This document shows, in pieces, positions 1 through 8,058 of a stretch of 25,086 nt of DNA; positions within the stretch are counted from its first letter, which is position 1; each line of letters begins with the position of its first letter. Made by a program: the position numbers and the translations under genes. The DNA is from Rhypophila decipiens (taxonomy: Eukaryota > Ascomycota > Sordariomycetes > Sordariales > Naviculisporaceae), in contig MU858344.1 in assembly GCA_033297075.1 (NCBI GenBank), positions 1-25,086 on the forward strand, written 5' to 3'. The notes below the pieces were generated by a model. That model was not told the origin of the DNA and made no database searches. It was given only the letters and a program-made list of their open reading frames with translations.

Positions 1-315
1 GCCCGGAGGCACTGAGCCTAAAGGGCCTATGCACGCTAACTACATTCGGTTCATCTAAATCCGCCATTATCTCGTCCAAGCCCTCTACTTTTTCAACTCA
101 AGATCACCCGATGCCTCTTTTCATTTTATAAGCAGATCACCTTGAATAGCTAAAGCAGTCTTGCCCGATGCCGTCGAAAAGAACACTTGGCGTCACGTGA
201 CCGATGGTTCCCAGTGTTTCCCCGGTCGGCGCCGTTTCAAGCTTATCTCAACCTCAAACAAGACACCAACATCAAAAATAATATAGAAACGTTCATTATT
301 CAAAAACAAAGAGAA
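1..315. other. 5' flank of the first F-box gene
   Basis: No gene is visible here. The reading frame of the downstream F-box gene stays open back to about 187 but has no ATG before 316, so this part is read as promoter and 5' leader. The stretch just before the ATG (about 265-315) is A-rich, as fungal leaders often are. A perfect TCACGTGA palindrome lies at 193-200 and is listed separately. Confidence 0.5.
193..200. promoter_or_regulatory. TCACGTGA E-box-like palindrome
   Basis: The perfect palindrome TCACGTGA contains CACGTG, the core bound by fungal basic helix-loop-helix factors such as Cbf1 or Pho4. It lies 116 bp upstream of the F-box ATG at 316, a sensible promoter position. Binding is inferred from the motif only. 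Confidence 0.35.
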
Positions 316-2244
316 ATGAAATCTCTTCTTCCTTCTCGCCGCAAGCCCCTTTCCGCAATACCAGTGCTTCCCTCCTCTCCCAACAAAGACCTCTTCTCTT
401 GTCTCCCAACAGAACTTGTCCTCCTCATCTTCAACCATCTCACCACCCCGCTCGACATCCTTTCAGCCCTCAACGTCTGTCACACCTGGCGCTCCATCCT
501 CCTCTCCCCGGAAATATGGACCCCACTCGCCGACCTCCTCTTCCCCGGTCTCGCACCACACATTCGAGCATCATTCCCCGGAACCGAGGCGGTCTCATTT
601 CACGCACAGGGTGATGCTTTCCATCGCGCTCTGCATTCGCATCACCTTTTCGCGACAGGCCATTTCAGCAACGCAAAGCATTACGCTGTTCGGCTTGACC
701 ATGCGTTGAAATCCAAATCAACTGACAACGCTTTCAGGCTTCTGAAAACCGTCCCAGTTTCAGCTGGCGGGGTACATGACCTCGAGCTTGCAGTCCCGGA
801 TTTGGATCCCGCCGCCGAGGAGGAACATGTATCGAGGATTAAGCTGTACAGTCATGGACGTGTGGCGTGGTGGCCTGAGGGATGGCATTTGCCGTTTTTT
901 GCTGTCATTGATGACCTGCGGATGAGGTCGAGGAAGATGTACCTCTTTCCTGGCCAGGCTGAGAGCGGTAGGGACAGGAAAAGCGGATGGAAGACGGCGC
1001 TTGGGGGATTGCTGTTCATCATGGGACAAGAGGACGCTGGGTATTGTGTATGGCATCTTGAGAGGGATGAGATGAAAATGGTGCATCTGCCTGGGGCGAT
1101 CAATCGGTGTGTGGTGCATGGGGAGAGGTTGCTGTTTGTGGGAAGGAGAAACGCTGAAGTGTGGTTGTGGGATTGGGAAAGCGCGAGGGTAGAGGCTGTC
1201 GATGTGGCGGGAATGGGCTGTTATGCACCGGGGTTGCTGAGGATGGGCGGGCAGATTCTGTTGGGATACCCTTCGCATCCGAGGCCTCCGCCCATGGTAG
1301 GCTTGCGGTTCCAAGATACGGATGCCAAGGTGGATTTTATACTGCACCCAACGAAGCAGAATGCCCTTTTTGTCCTGAAGTGGGATGAAGTGGACTTGGT
1401 CATGTTCGAGATCACAGGCGGGGAATTGACGGCCAGAGTTTTGTGTCCGCGCGAGCATCTTGCCTATCGAATCATGCGCTTGTCCCGGACTCAGAATACG
1501 GTGCATTATCTCCGCAGTGAGCGGTGTGACGCATATGGGGGCTACTGCATCATGACGGCCTGGATCGGGTACGAGCCGACGGACGACCCGAATCCGATTT
1601 GCGCTGGGCCCTGCGGATCCGAGGGAAGCCTGGGTTCTGTCTGCTTCAACGTTTACACCAAGACCTTCAGTGCGTTTCTCCATTGCGCTTCGTACCACCG
1701 AACACCGGATACGCACCTTTGGGACGGGCTGCTTGCTGTCGGTGTCACTGGCGTGGAGCGAGACAACAGCAAGCGGAGCACGAAACTCGCTGTCGTGCTA
1801 TTGAAGCCTTGCGATGGTGGACGACGTGCTACAACCCAGCCATCGGGTGCAGGATTCTCATTCTCGGTGCGCAAAATGACGCCGCCACCGTCCACGACTG
1901 CACCCGCTGAAGTGGCTCTTACATTGGTTCCTCTCGATCATAATGACATACGGCCTCGGGCAGAATTCCTCCAGAGCGTGGCGTACGCATTGGAAGCAGG
2001 GGGTGACGCGCTCCCAATGGGGTTCGATCAACTGAAAACCGAGTGGCTGAATGGAGATGAAAATACGCTGATATACGTGGCCGGAAAGGAGTACACGGTT
2101 TGGACGTTTGGAGAGGATCGCTGTCCCAAAAGGGAGACGAGGGAAGTAAGTACATGGAGACACGGGCTGAGGAGCGTTTTGGGGTTGCGGGCCAAGAATG
2201 GAGTAACGGGGTCTCGTGAATTGCATCCAGTGTCACGTTCGTAG
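316..2244 (+). CDS. F-box protein, 642 aa
   Basis: Single-exon gene of 642 residues. An F-box lies at about residues 27-75 (it begins FSCLPTELVLLIFNHL and has the later conserved CHTWR), right after a short basic Pro/Ser leader. F-box proteins join SCF ubiquitin ligases through Skp1 and use the remainder to choose a substrate. Here the remainder is about 560 residues of beta-rich sequence with scattered W and D residues, perhaps a propeller, but I see no clear WD40 signature, so the target is unknown. The frame is open upstream to 187 with no ATG, so the ATG at 316 (AGAAATGA context, A at -3) is taken as the start. Codon use is GC-rich at third positions. A candidate polyadenylation signal AATAAA follows at 2394-2399. 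It is unrelated in layout to the F-box/LRR-like pair at 20-24.5 kb. Confidence 0.85.
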   Translation: MKSLLPSRRKPLSAIPVLPSSPNKDLFSCLPTELVLLIFNHLTTPLDILSALNVCHTWRSILLSPEIWTPLADLLFPGLAPHIRASFPGTEAVSFHAQGDAFHRALHSHHLFATGHFSNAKHYAVRLDHALKSKSTDNAFRLLKTVPVSAGGVHDLELAVPDLDPAAEEEHVSRIKLYSHGRVAWWPEGWHLPFFAVIDDLRMRSRKMYLFPGQAESGRDRKSGWKTALGGLLFIMGQEDAGYCVWHLERDEMKMVHLPGAINRCVVHGERLLFVGRRNAEVWLWDWESARVEAVDVAGMGCYAPGLLRMGGQILLGYPSHPRPPPMVGLRFQDTDAKVDFILHPTKQNALFVLKWDEVDLVMFEITGGELTARVLCPREHLAYRIMRLSRTQNTVHYLRSERCDAYGGYCIMTAWIGYEPTDDPNPICAGPCGSEGSLGSVCFNVYTKTFSAFLHCASYHRTPDTHLWDGLLAVGVTGVERDNSKRSTKLAVVLLKPCDGGRRATTQPSGAGFSFSVRKMTPPPSTTAPAEVALTLVPLDHNDIRPRAEFLQSVAYALEAGGDALPMGFDQLKTEWLNGDENTLIYVAGKEYTVWTFGEDRCPKRETREVSTWRHGLRSVLGLRAKNGVTGSRELHPVSRS

Positions 2245-3391
2245 TAGTGACTAGAGGTACATTCTTTAGTCAGTACCTACTTGACCTCGGGCTAGCTGGG
2301 TAATCATGGTCTTCTTGGTGGTCAATGGGTTCTGGGTAAGATCTACCGTTGACAGTCTAAACTCAATGCCTTGTTAGATGCATAAAGCGATTAAATAAAC
2401 AGATGACCAAGATTATCTCCATGATGAGATTTATCCCCCTTGTCAAAACAGGCATAGCAACTCGGACCCTTGCGTTCCATGCTGTATTAAATCAGCAGAA
2501 GCTATGAATAAGCACATGGAATGAACTAGAAGGTCTGATATATAGGAGCATGCAAAGGATCAAACCGCGCGGTATCACGCGCAGCAGTGGTGCCCGTGGC
2601 CCCCAGATCTTGGGTGTGCCGTGGACGGAGCCGGGTCGGAACTCTTAGTCCGCTCCCGTTCCCTCTTCAGGTTGACACATGGCCGAGATTGAATCGCCTG
2701 CAGGATCTAGATCCTTGGTGATACCAGAGATTACCCCTTTCAGTCACAGACTTCTCCGACTGCTTAGTTAGAATAAAAGGTCGGTTGGGGTAACACCGAG
2801 CTGAGTAAGTCCGAGCGGAATCGGCGGATCTGAAACGTACACCAACAACGTGGCACTCTGCGGAGAGATCTGAGAACATGTCACTCCGCCTCCAATGGAT
2901 TCGCAGAAACACATCGAAGTACCTATATCCCTAATCCAGTACTCATGATATGGTCTGGAAGGGCAGGCAACCTTTATTCGACTTGCCCCATATGGGGGTG
3001 ATGGGCGATTAGTAGGTAATCATGCAACGACAAGATTAGTGAACCAACCGGGGGACTTGTAATCTGCGGAATAATTAATATCCAGACTGGTATTCATCAG
3101 TCATATGGAAGCTTTACGCAACCTTTACCTGGCCCTGCGTCAGCCCGGTGCATTGACGATCACCGAACAGCCTTGCAAATTGGCACTCGAAATGGCCAGA
3201 TTATGAGTGACGCCGGCAGGATCGTGAGATCTCTTGAAGCCCCTGCCTTCCACACCGAGTATATAAGGCACGTCCTTGGCCATCAAAGGAACCAGAAGTA
3301 GCAGCAGCAAGAACCTACGATCTGAACAAGACAAACTCACCTCAAGCCAACCATTTCAAATCACTTCTACATCCTCTGAATATCAGCAACA
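2245..3391. other. intergenic region with 3' end signal and carbonic anhydrase promoter
   Basis: No convincing gene is present; the open frames are short and of random composition. The left part should hold the F-box 3' UTR (AATAAA at 2394-2399). The right end is the carbonic anhydrase promoter, with a TATA box at 3260-3267 and a purine-rich leader after about 3290. I see no other clear signal in the middle. Confidence 0.5.
3260..3267 (+). promoter_or_regulatory. TATA box of carbonic anhydrase gene
   Basis: TATATAAG lies 125 bp upstream of the carbonic anhydrase ATG at 3392. With the usual 30-60 bp to the start site, this gives a 5' leader of roughly 65-95 nt. Confidence 0.55.
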
Positions 3392-4210
3392 ATGGCGTCT
3401 CATTCACTGACCATTGCTGACCTTCTGGAACGGAACAAGTGAGACCATACCTTTTGTCTTACTCAAAGCCTTCTACGTGTCCAAGTAGCAACTAACCTCA
3501 GATGAACGACAGGGCCACCGCCGCCAAGCATACCCCCATCCCAACCATCGACGAAATCGTCGAGAGCGGTGCTCCTCCCCCAAAGCTCATGATAGGTGAG
3601 ATACCTCGATGATGACGTCAAGTTCAGAACACATCCTAACGAGCATCTGTGTTCAAGTCACCTGCCTCGACTCGCGTTGCATTCCCGAGAGATACTTTAA
3701 TCTCGAAGTAGGAGGTCAGTTAATCGTCACTACAGAACCATGCATGCCAAACCCCACTGACACCAACCAACAAAAATGCACAGAAATCGTAGTCCACCGC
3801 AACGCAGGCGGCAACGCCAAAACTGCCCTCCGCGACATCACAGTCTTTGACTCCCTCTTTGGCGGGATAGACGAGATCGCCGTAGTCCACCACACCGACT
3901 GCGGCACCCTCCGCTTCACAGAGGAGAGCATCGCTTCTGGCATCAAAGCCCGCGTTGATCCGTCTCATTGGCACGAGGTGGATGCCTTGCAGCCTTTTGG
4001 GGCTGTTACCGAGTACGTCTATCCTTTTCGAAGTGGTCAATGATATAGGGGACTGACTGACTGATACCGTGAATAAATAGTGTCGAGCAATCCGTCAAGG
4101 AAGATGTCGAGTGGCTTCGTGCACATCCGCTCATCAGGGATGATCTCAGGAAGGGCGTCCATGGATTCGTGTTTGACCTCAAGACTGGCAAGGTTGAGCA
4201 AAAGATTTGA
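3392..4210 (+). CDS. beta-class carbonic anhydrase, 181 aa, five exons
   Basis: Exons by hand: 3392-3438, 3513-3595, 3658-3714, 3784-4012, 4081-4210, giving 181 residues. The enzyme interconverts CO2 and bicarbonate with a zinc ion. Visible active-site residues are Cys46 and the Asp48-Arg50 dyad in TCLDSRC, then His99 and Cys102 in HHTDCG, i.e. the Cys-His-Cys zinc set of beta-class enzymes. The HRNAGG motif (residues 67-72) is also present. Length fits the short fungal/mycobacterial-like subgroup. No signal or mitochondrial presequence is obvious, so it is probably cytosolic. All introns start GT and end AG; intron 2 has a clear CTAAC branch site. Intron 3 (3715-3783) is 69 nt and free of stops, so retention would add 23 residues just before the NAGG motif; I chose splicing because it restores the family spacing. 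The gene is convergent with the glycohydrolase, 270 bp apart. Confidence 0.88.
3715..3783 (+). other. stop-free 69-nt intron 3 of the carbonic anhydrase
   Basis: The intron begins GTCAGT, ends CACAG and has a CTGAC branch-like site. Its length is a multiple of three and it contains no in-frame stop, so gene finders could merge it into the exon. Splicing joins LEVG directly to EIVVHRNAGG, matching the compact loop of beta-carbonic anhydrases. Confidence 0.75.
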
Positions 4211-4480
4211 TCGTCTCGGAACAGGATACCTGTAGCTAGTTGGGCATCGTAACAATTCATGGTCAGCAGAGTAACAATTACAATGTGGTCCAAGTCCAAG
4301 GACACCGATAAAATCACTCATCGCAGGCATGTACGGTAACAACACCTAATAACTCGCAATATTTTCCACGCCCGCCACCTCAGGTCCTCGAAATGCAACG
4401 CTCCAGAAGATAAGTGGCCACACACCGCTAAAAGCGTGCAGCCAAAAGTTCCGTTTCCGCGTCCCACCCTTCTGGAAAAC

Positions 4481-5656
4481 CTAAACCTTCTTCCCATCCA
4501 ACACATTCCTAAAGATGTTATAATTCCCATCCTGGGCATTACCCGAGTCCATGACAGCAAAAACAACCTCGTCCCACCAATTCCCCGAGAACTCATCCTC
4601 CTTCAGTACCTCAAGCCAGCAGTTCGCCACATCCTCCGGCGGGTTCCCGAACACGCCGCACCCCAGGGCCCCAAGCACAATCGACGTATGGCCCTCCGAC
4701 GCGGCCTTGCGCAAGACAAGCCTCATCTTGTCTTTGGTAAGGTTGCGCTCTCTGTTGTGTTTGAACCATTTTTTAGTTGGCGGTAGACCTGGAAGTGGGC
4801 TGCTCGAGTCTTTTTCTCCAGTTCCCGACATTTCGCTATCCTCGTCTTCATCTTCAACTTTGACAACTGAACCGGGCTTTTGGAACGGGCTGGAAGAAAG
4901 CTTGAACGGGCTGGAAGAAAGCTTGAATGCCTTCGTTCCTGGGACACGGCTCTGGACCACTACCTTCTCGACCTCGGGCCCATTGATAGCCGCCACCGAA
5001 AGGACGCTGACCTCCGGCGTCAGGTGCATGAGTTCCGTGTGGGCCAAAAGCCCGTGACCGTCGGCGTATGAGTTACGGAAGATAAACACGTGCGGGCTGT
5101 ACACTGCTTCGGGTGTTCTGAGCGGATACCCGACGGCATCCTTGTTAAGACTCAAACTGAGAGAGCTCCTAAAGAAAAGCTCTTCTTCCTGCGCCATGGC
5201 CCCGTTGAGCCATCCGCCACCTGGCTCGTGCCGGTTGGCAAAGTTGACTACCACGGGCGGCTTGAAAACGGGGAGGGGCTGCGGGTTGAGACCGTTTTCG
5301 GCCAGGTATTGGAGAGACACCTCCAACGCCTCATCGACCGGGGTTGATTGAACTGATCCGTGCTTTATCAGTGGGATGGCCGCGTAAAAGGTGTCGCTGT
5401 TGATGACCCGTATTGTGGCTGCCTTGGGAAATGAGGGACAGTCATTTGGGTCGAGGCGGCGCAGGTCGTTGAGTGTGAATTTCTCGAATTTGGAGGCACA
5501 GGGTGCGCGCGAGATCGTTTTTACTCTGCCCGGGAGGATGCTCACTGTTTCTTGTGCGATTGCTCTTAGTGATTGTTTGGCCGTATTCCTGGCTTCGCTG
5601 GGCGTGGATGGTCTGGCATGCTTGGAGGCACGTGAGGAAGGACGCGATGAAGACAT
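4481..5656 (-). CDS. microbial-type poly(ADP-ribose) glycohydrolase, 391 aa
   Basis: Single-exon protein of the microbial PARG family (TIGR02452 / former DUF2263), a macrodomain fold that removes ADP-ribose from modified targets. The PARG signature GGG-x7-QEE is intact: Gly146-148 in HEPGGGWLNG, then Gln156 and Glu157-158 as the catalytic glutamates. The second phosphate loop, GALGCGVFGNPPEDVA, is at 329-344. The N-terminal 55 residues are Ser/Arg-rich and probably disordered. A non-conserved insert at about 240-300 has a duplicated FKLSSSP heptapeptide and an acidic Asp/Glu/Ser run, which makes the protein longer than bacterial relatives (about 270 aa). It is transcribed divergently from a PARP-like transferase starting at 7001, so writer and eraser share a 1.3 kb promoter region. 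Whether it cleaves polymer, mono-ADP-ribose or another nucleotide cannot be told from sequence. Confidence 0.88.
   Translation of the reverse strand: MSSSRPSSRASKHARPSTPSEARNTAKQSLRAIAQETVSILPGRVKTISRAPCASKFEKFTLNDLRRLDPNDCPSFPKAATIRVINSDTFYAAIPLIKHGSVQSTPVDEALEVSLQYLAENGLNPQPLPVFKPPVVVNFANRHEPGGGWLNGAMAQEEELFFRSSLSLSLNKDAVGYPLRTPEAVYSPHVFIFRNSYADGHGLLAHTELMHLTPEVSVLSVAAINGPEVEKVVVQSRVPGTKAFKLSSSPFKLSSSPFQKPGSVVKVEDEDEDSEMSGTGEKDSSSPLPGLPPTKKWFKHNRERNLTKDKMRLVLRKAASEGHTSIVLGALGCGVFGNPPEDVANCWLEVLKEDEFSGNWWDEVVFAVMDSGNAQDGNYNIFRNVLDGKKV
4883..4924. repeat. perfect 21-bp tandem duplication inside the PARG gene
   Basis: Units 4883-4903 and 4904-4924 are identical (GAACGGGCTGGAAGAAAGCTT). On the minus strand they code a duplicated seven-residue Phe-Lys-Leu-Ser-Ser-Ser-Pro stretch within the disordered insert. 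The copy number is in frame and the identity is complete, so the duplication is probably recent. Confidence 0.95.
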
Positions 5657-7000
5657 TCTTGCGGACTCGGGATGTGAACAGCGCGGTGACGTCTTGAGTG
5701 GATTGGCGAGGCGCGATATCTTGCACGTTGCCAGAATAGGATTATGTAAAACGTAATGAGCTTCCAGAGGCTGTCCGTCGCACTTCTCTCACAGATGTTG
5801 AAGTCGTTTTCTTGTGAGTGAGAAAGAGTGAGGTTTGAGGTGTGGTTAATGCTAGGTGGGACCAATCGGCTGGGTCGCGAAAGTGTTCATTTCAGGTACC
5901 GATGAGCCTAAGGTTCAGTGGGCTTTCTGACTCCACTTTTAGGCAACCTTTGGGAAATTCCTGACCAATCAGCTGCTTTAAAACTGTCGACTGTCGACTC
6001 TGCAGGTGAATGCCGATTTCTGAACTCAAAGATCCGTCGTCGATTGCTGACTTGACACAGCAGCTTCTATACACTTTTTTCCCTACAGCTTAAGAGGTAA
6101 GAAAGGAGGTCTCCCGCTTTGACAAGGGCGGTCTTTGATGAGGACTGCCTGCTGCAGTCTCCTTATGGTCTTTGATGGGTCTTTGTCCCTGTCTTCACTC
6201 CAATTGGACACTGAATGAGAGCGCCGGTTCCGGGCCTGGCTGCCACAATAACGTCGCTCGTGAAACTCGCCCCGCGAACCACTCCCGAAATCCCCCACCC
6301 TTGGAAGTAAGGCGACCAACCTTCCGCGTCCAATACCCCCTAACACGCAAAGGCGAAGAAGTGTGCCCTGCACAAATGGTGCGTGGGTGGTCGGGCAGAA
6401 AGCCTCGGAATTCCAAATTGGATCGCAAAAGTGCAGTTGCGATGTGAGTAGTTGCCCTTTTGTGCCTGCCAAGGCCCGCCCTTCTTGTCAGCTGGAAGGT
6501 GGTGGTTGGGCCGGAATTACAAGCCGGCAGGAGCTAAGCCCGCCCCATCACCTCGACGGCACACCCAGATGGTTCTCAAACAATTGCCCAGCATTGTGAT
6601 GAAAGGGAAATTTTATGTGACAGAGCCTCGTTTTGAGACTTTTCATTTTTCCGAGACGAAAACCGTTGTTCCGATTAGAGGTGAGGGTGATTGTGCACTT
6701 TATGTGGCGCCCTGTAGGCTCCCTCAGACGCACTCACTGGAGCCTTTTTGAGGATGTCGATTGTCGACAGCTGGGCTCAGGCTCGAAGCCTTACTTTACT
6801 GCCACTCTCAACACTGCAATCTCAATGTCGCATATATCTTGCTCCCATCCCATGCATGAACCGTGTTGCTGTTTCTTTTTGCCGTGACAAGCACATACAC
6901 ACCTGGAATATCAGTTATTCTCTTGTCATGTTTCAATGACCAAGACTTACCCCGGACTTGAACGCTCCAAGGTCCTCCAGTTGATCCGCTTTCTCGTGCC
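5657..7000. promoter_or_regulatory. divergent promoter region between PARG and PARP-like genes
   Basis: This 1.34 kb stretch separates two divergent ATGs and holds no convincing gene; the open frames are short and lack recognisable motifs. CCAAT boxes occur at 5862-5866, 5965-5969 and 6200-6204; the second reads GACCAATCAG, close to the consensus for the fungal HAP/CBC complex. A 7-bp tandem CTGTCGA is at 5984-5997. An 11-bp direct repeat GGTCTTTGATG (6130-6140, 6167-6177) flanks a small hairpin (GACTGC 6143-6148 / GCAGTC 6154-6159). Function is not shown. Confidence 0.4.
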
Positions 7001-7978
7001 ATGATGGAGACTCTCCCTGTAAGTGAACAAGGTCTTGGAGTTGTCACTCATCTATTTTCATCGTCACAGTTACTCATGAAAGTACAGCCCATGAGACCAT
7101 TGGATCCTCACGATCGCAGGTACCGCAAAAGTGAGTAAGGCGAGATTGTGACTCCGAGTCGTTGGTTACAAACTAAATATTAACATTGACTTTCATGAGC
7201 AGTTCAAGCAAAGTTTGAGAAAGGATGGCTCCATGACGGCAAAAGGGCCGATATCAGGACGATCTACGCTGTGGATGAAGATGACCTGGACAGGTCGTAT
7301 TCCGGGAGGCGGTTCAACCAATATGTGTGAGTTATAATTCGCCGCGATATTTGGAAAGATGGCATTCTAATTCATGTTGGAACAGAGACCTGTCCGGAGG
7401 GAAATGCTCCCTCCTATTCCACGGAACCCGTCGAACATGCCGAATCGGCAACGACCATGAACGGCAACTCGAACCCTGCTACGATGGAGGCTGCCACCTC
7501 TGCTGTATCCTCCGGGACTCCTTGAGTGTGCGGACAGCCGGGCCCCGCGGTATGTTTGGGCATGGTATCTACACGACGGATATCTCATCAAGTAAGTTCC
7601 ATGTTACCCTATGATGACAAGTTGTGATATCTTGTCTAACAGCAAATAGAGGCAGACATTTACGCCAAGAATCATCACCTCCGGTCGAGCAAACATGCCA
7701 TGCTTGTTTGCCGTGTGGCCAACAACAAACCTCAGTATTTGACCAAAGCGGAATACCATAGGTTTGCCCCCGATCCGGGGTATGATTGTGTATGTTTCCC
7801 AGATCTTACTTATAGGACTGATCGCTAATCGGATGATTTTGTCATGCAGGTCGAGGCGGTAACGCTCGCAAACGGAGGCAGTGTCAGGTTCCCCGAGACG
7901 GTGGTATACTCGGACGATGCCATCGTTCCGGTTGCGTTGATTATTTACACCAGAGAAGGGTGGGATGGTCGATACTGA
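7001..7978 (+). CDS. PARP-like ADP-ribosyltransferase, 225 aa, six exons
   Basis: Exons by hand: 7001-7018, 7070-7130, 7203-7326, 7386-7591, 7650-7789, 7850-7978. The protein is little more than a PARP catalytic domain. The H-Y-E triad can be read: His80 in LLFHGTRR (binds NAD+), Tyr130 in FGHGIYTT, and Glu199 in RFPETVVY, which lines up with the catalytic glutamate of PARP1-type enzymes. Between His and Tyr is a Cys-rich insert (Cys86, 99, 104, 107, 108; CHLCC), as in a widespread family of fungal PARP-domain proteins, perhaps a zinc site. No WGR, zinc-finger or BRCT region is attached, so DNA-break sensing by this chain is unlikely. An in-frame TGA at 6959-6961 precedes the ATG at 7001; Met9 (7076) and the tiny first exon are the least certain parts. 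Its 3' end faces the CorA-like gene, 80 bp away. Confidence 0.82.
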
Positions 7979-8058
7979 AGCATTCTGATGAGATAAGGAG
8001 GTCAGGGCAGCTTGTATATCTGTATGTTGGGTTGACGCAACTATTGTCCTACGCAACA

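Noticed and set aside
187..315. N-terminal extension of the first F-box protein from a TTG at 187
   Set aside because: There is no ATG before 316 in this frame, and the A-rich sequence just before 316 looks like a 5' leader.
760..1716. Long minus-strand open frame (318 codons) opposite the first F-box gene
   Set aside because: It mirrors the GC-rich third positions of the real gene, has no family motif, and its composition is His/Pro/Arg-rich as expected of an antisense shadow.
4551..5057. Plus-strand open frame opposite the PARG gene
   Set aside because: Ser/Thr/Pro-rich shadow of the PARG coding strand with no independent support.
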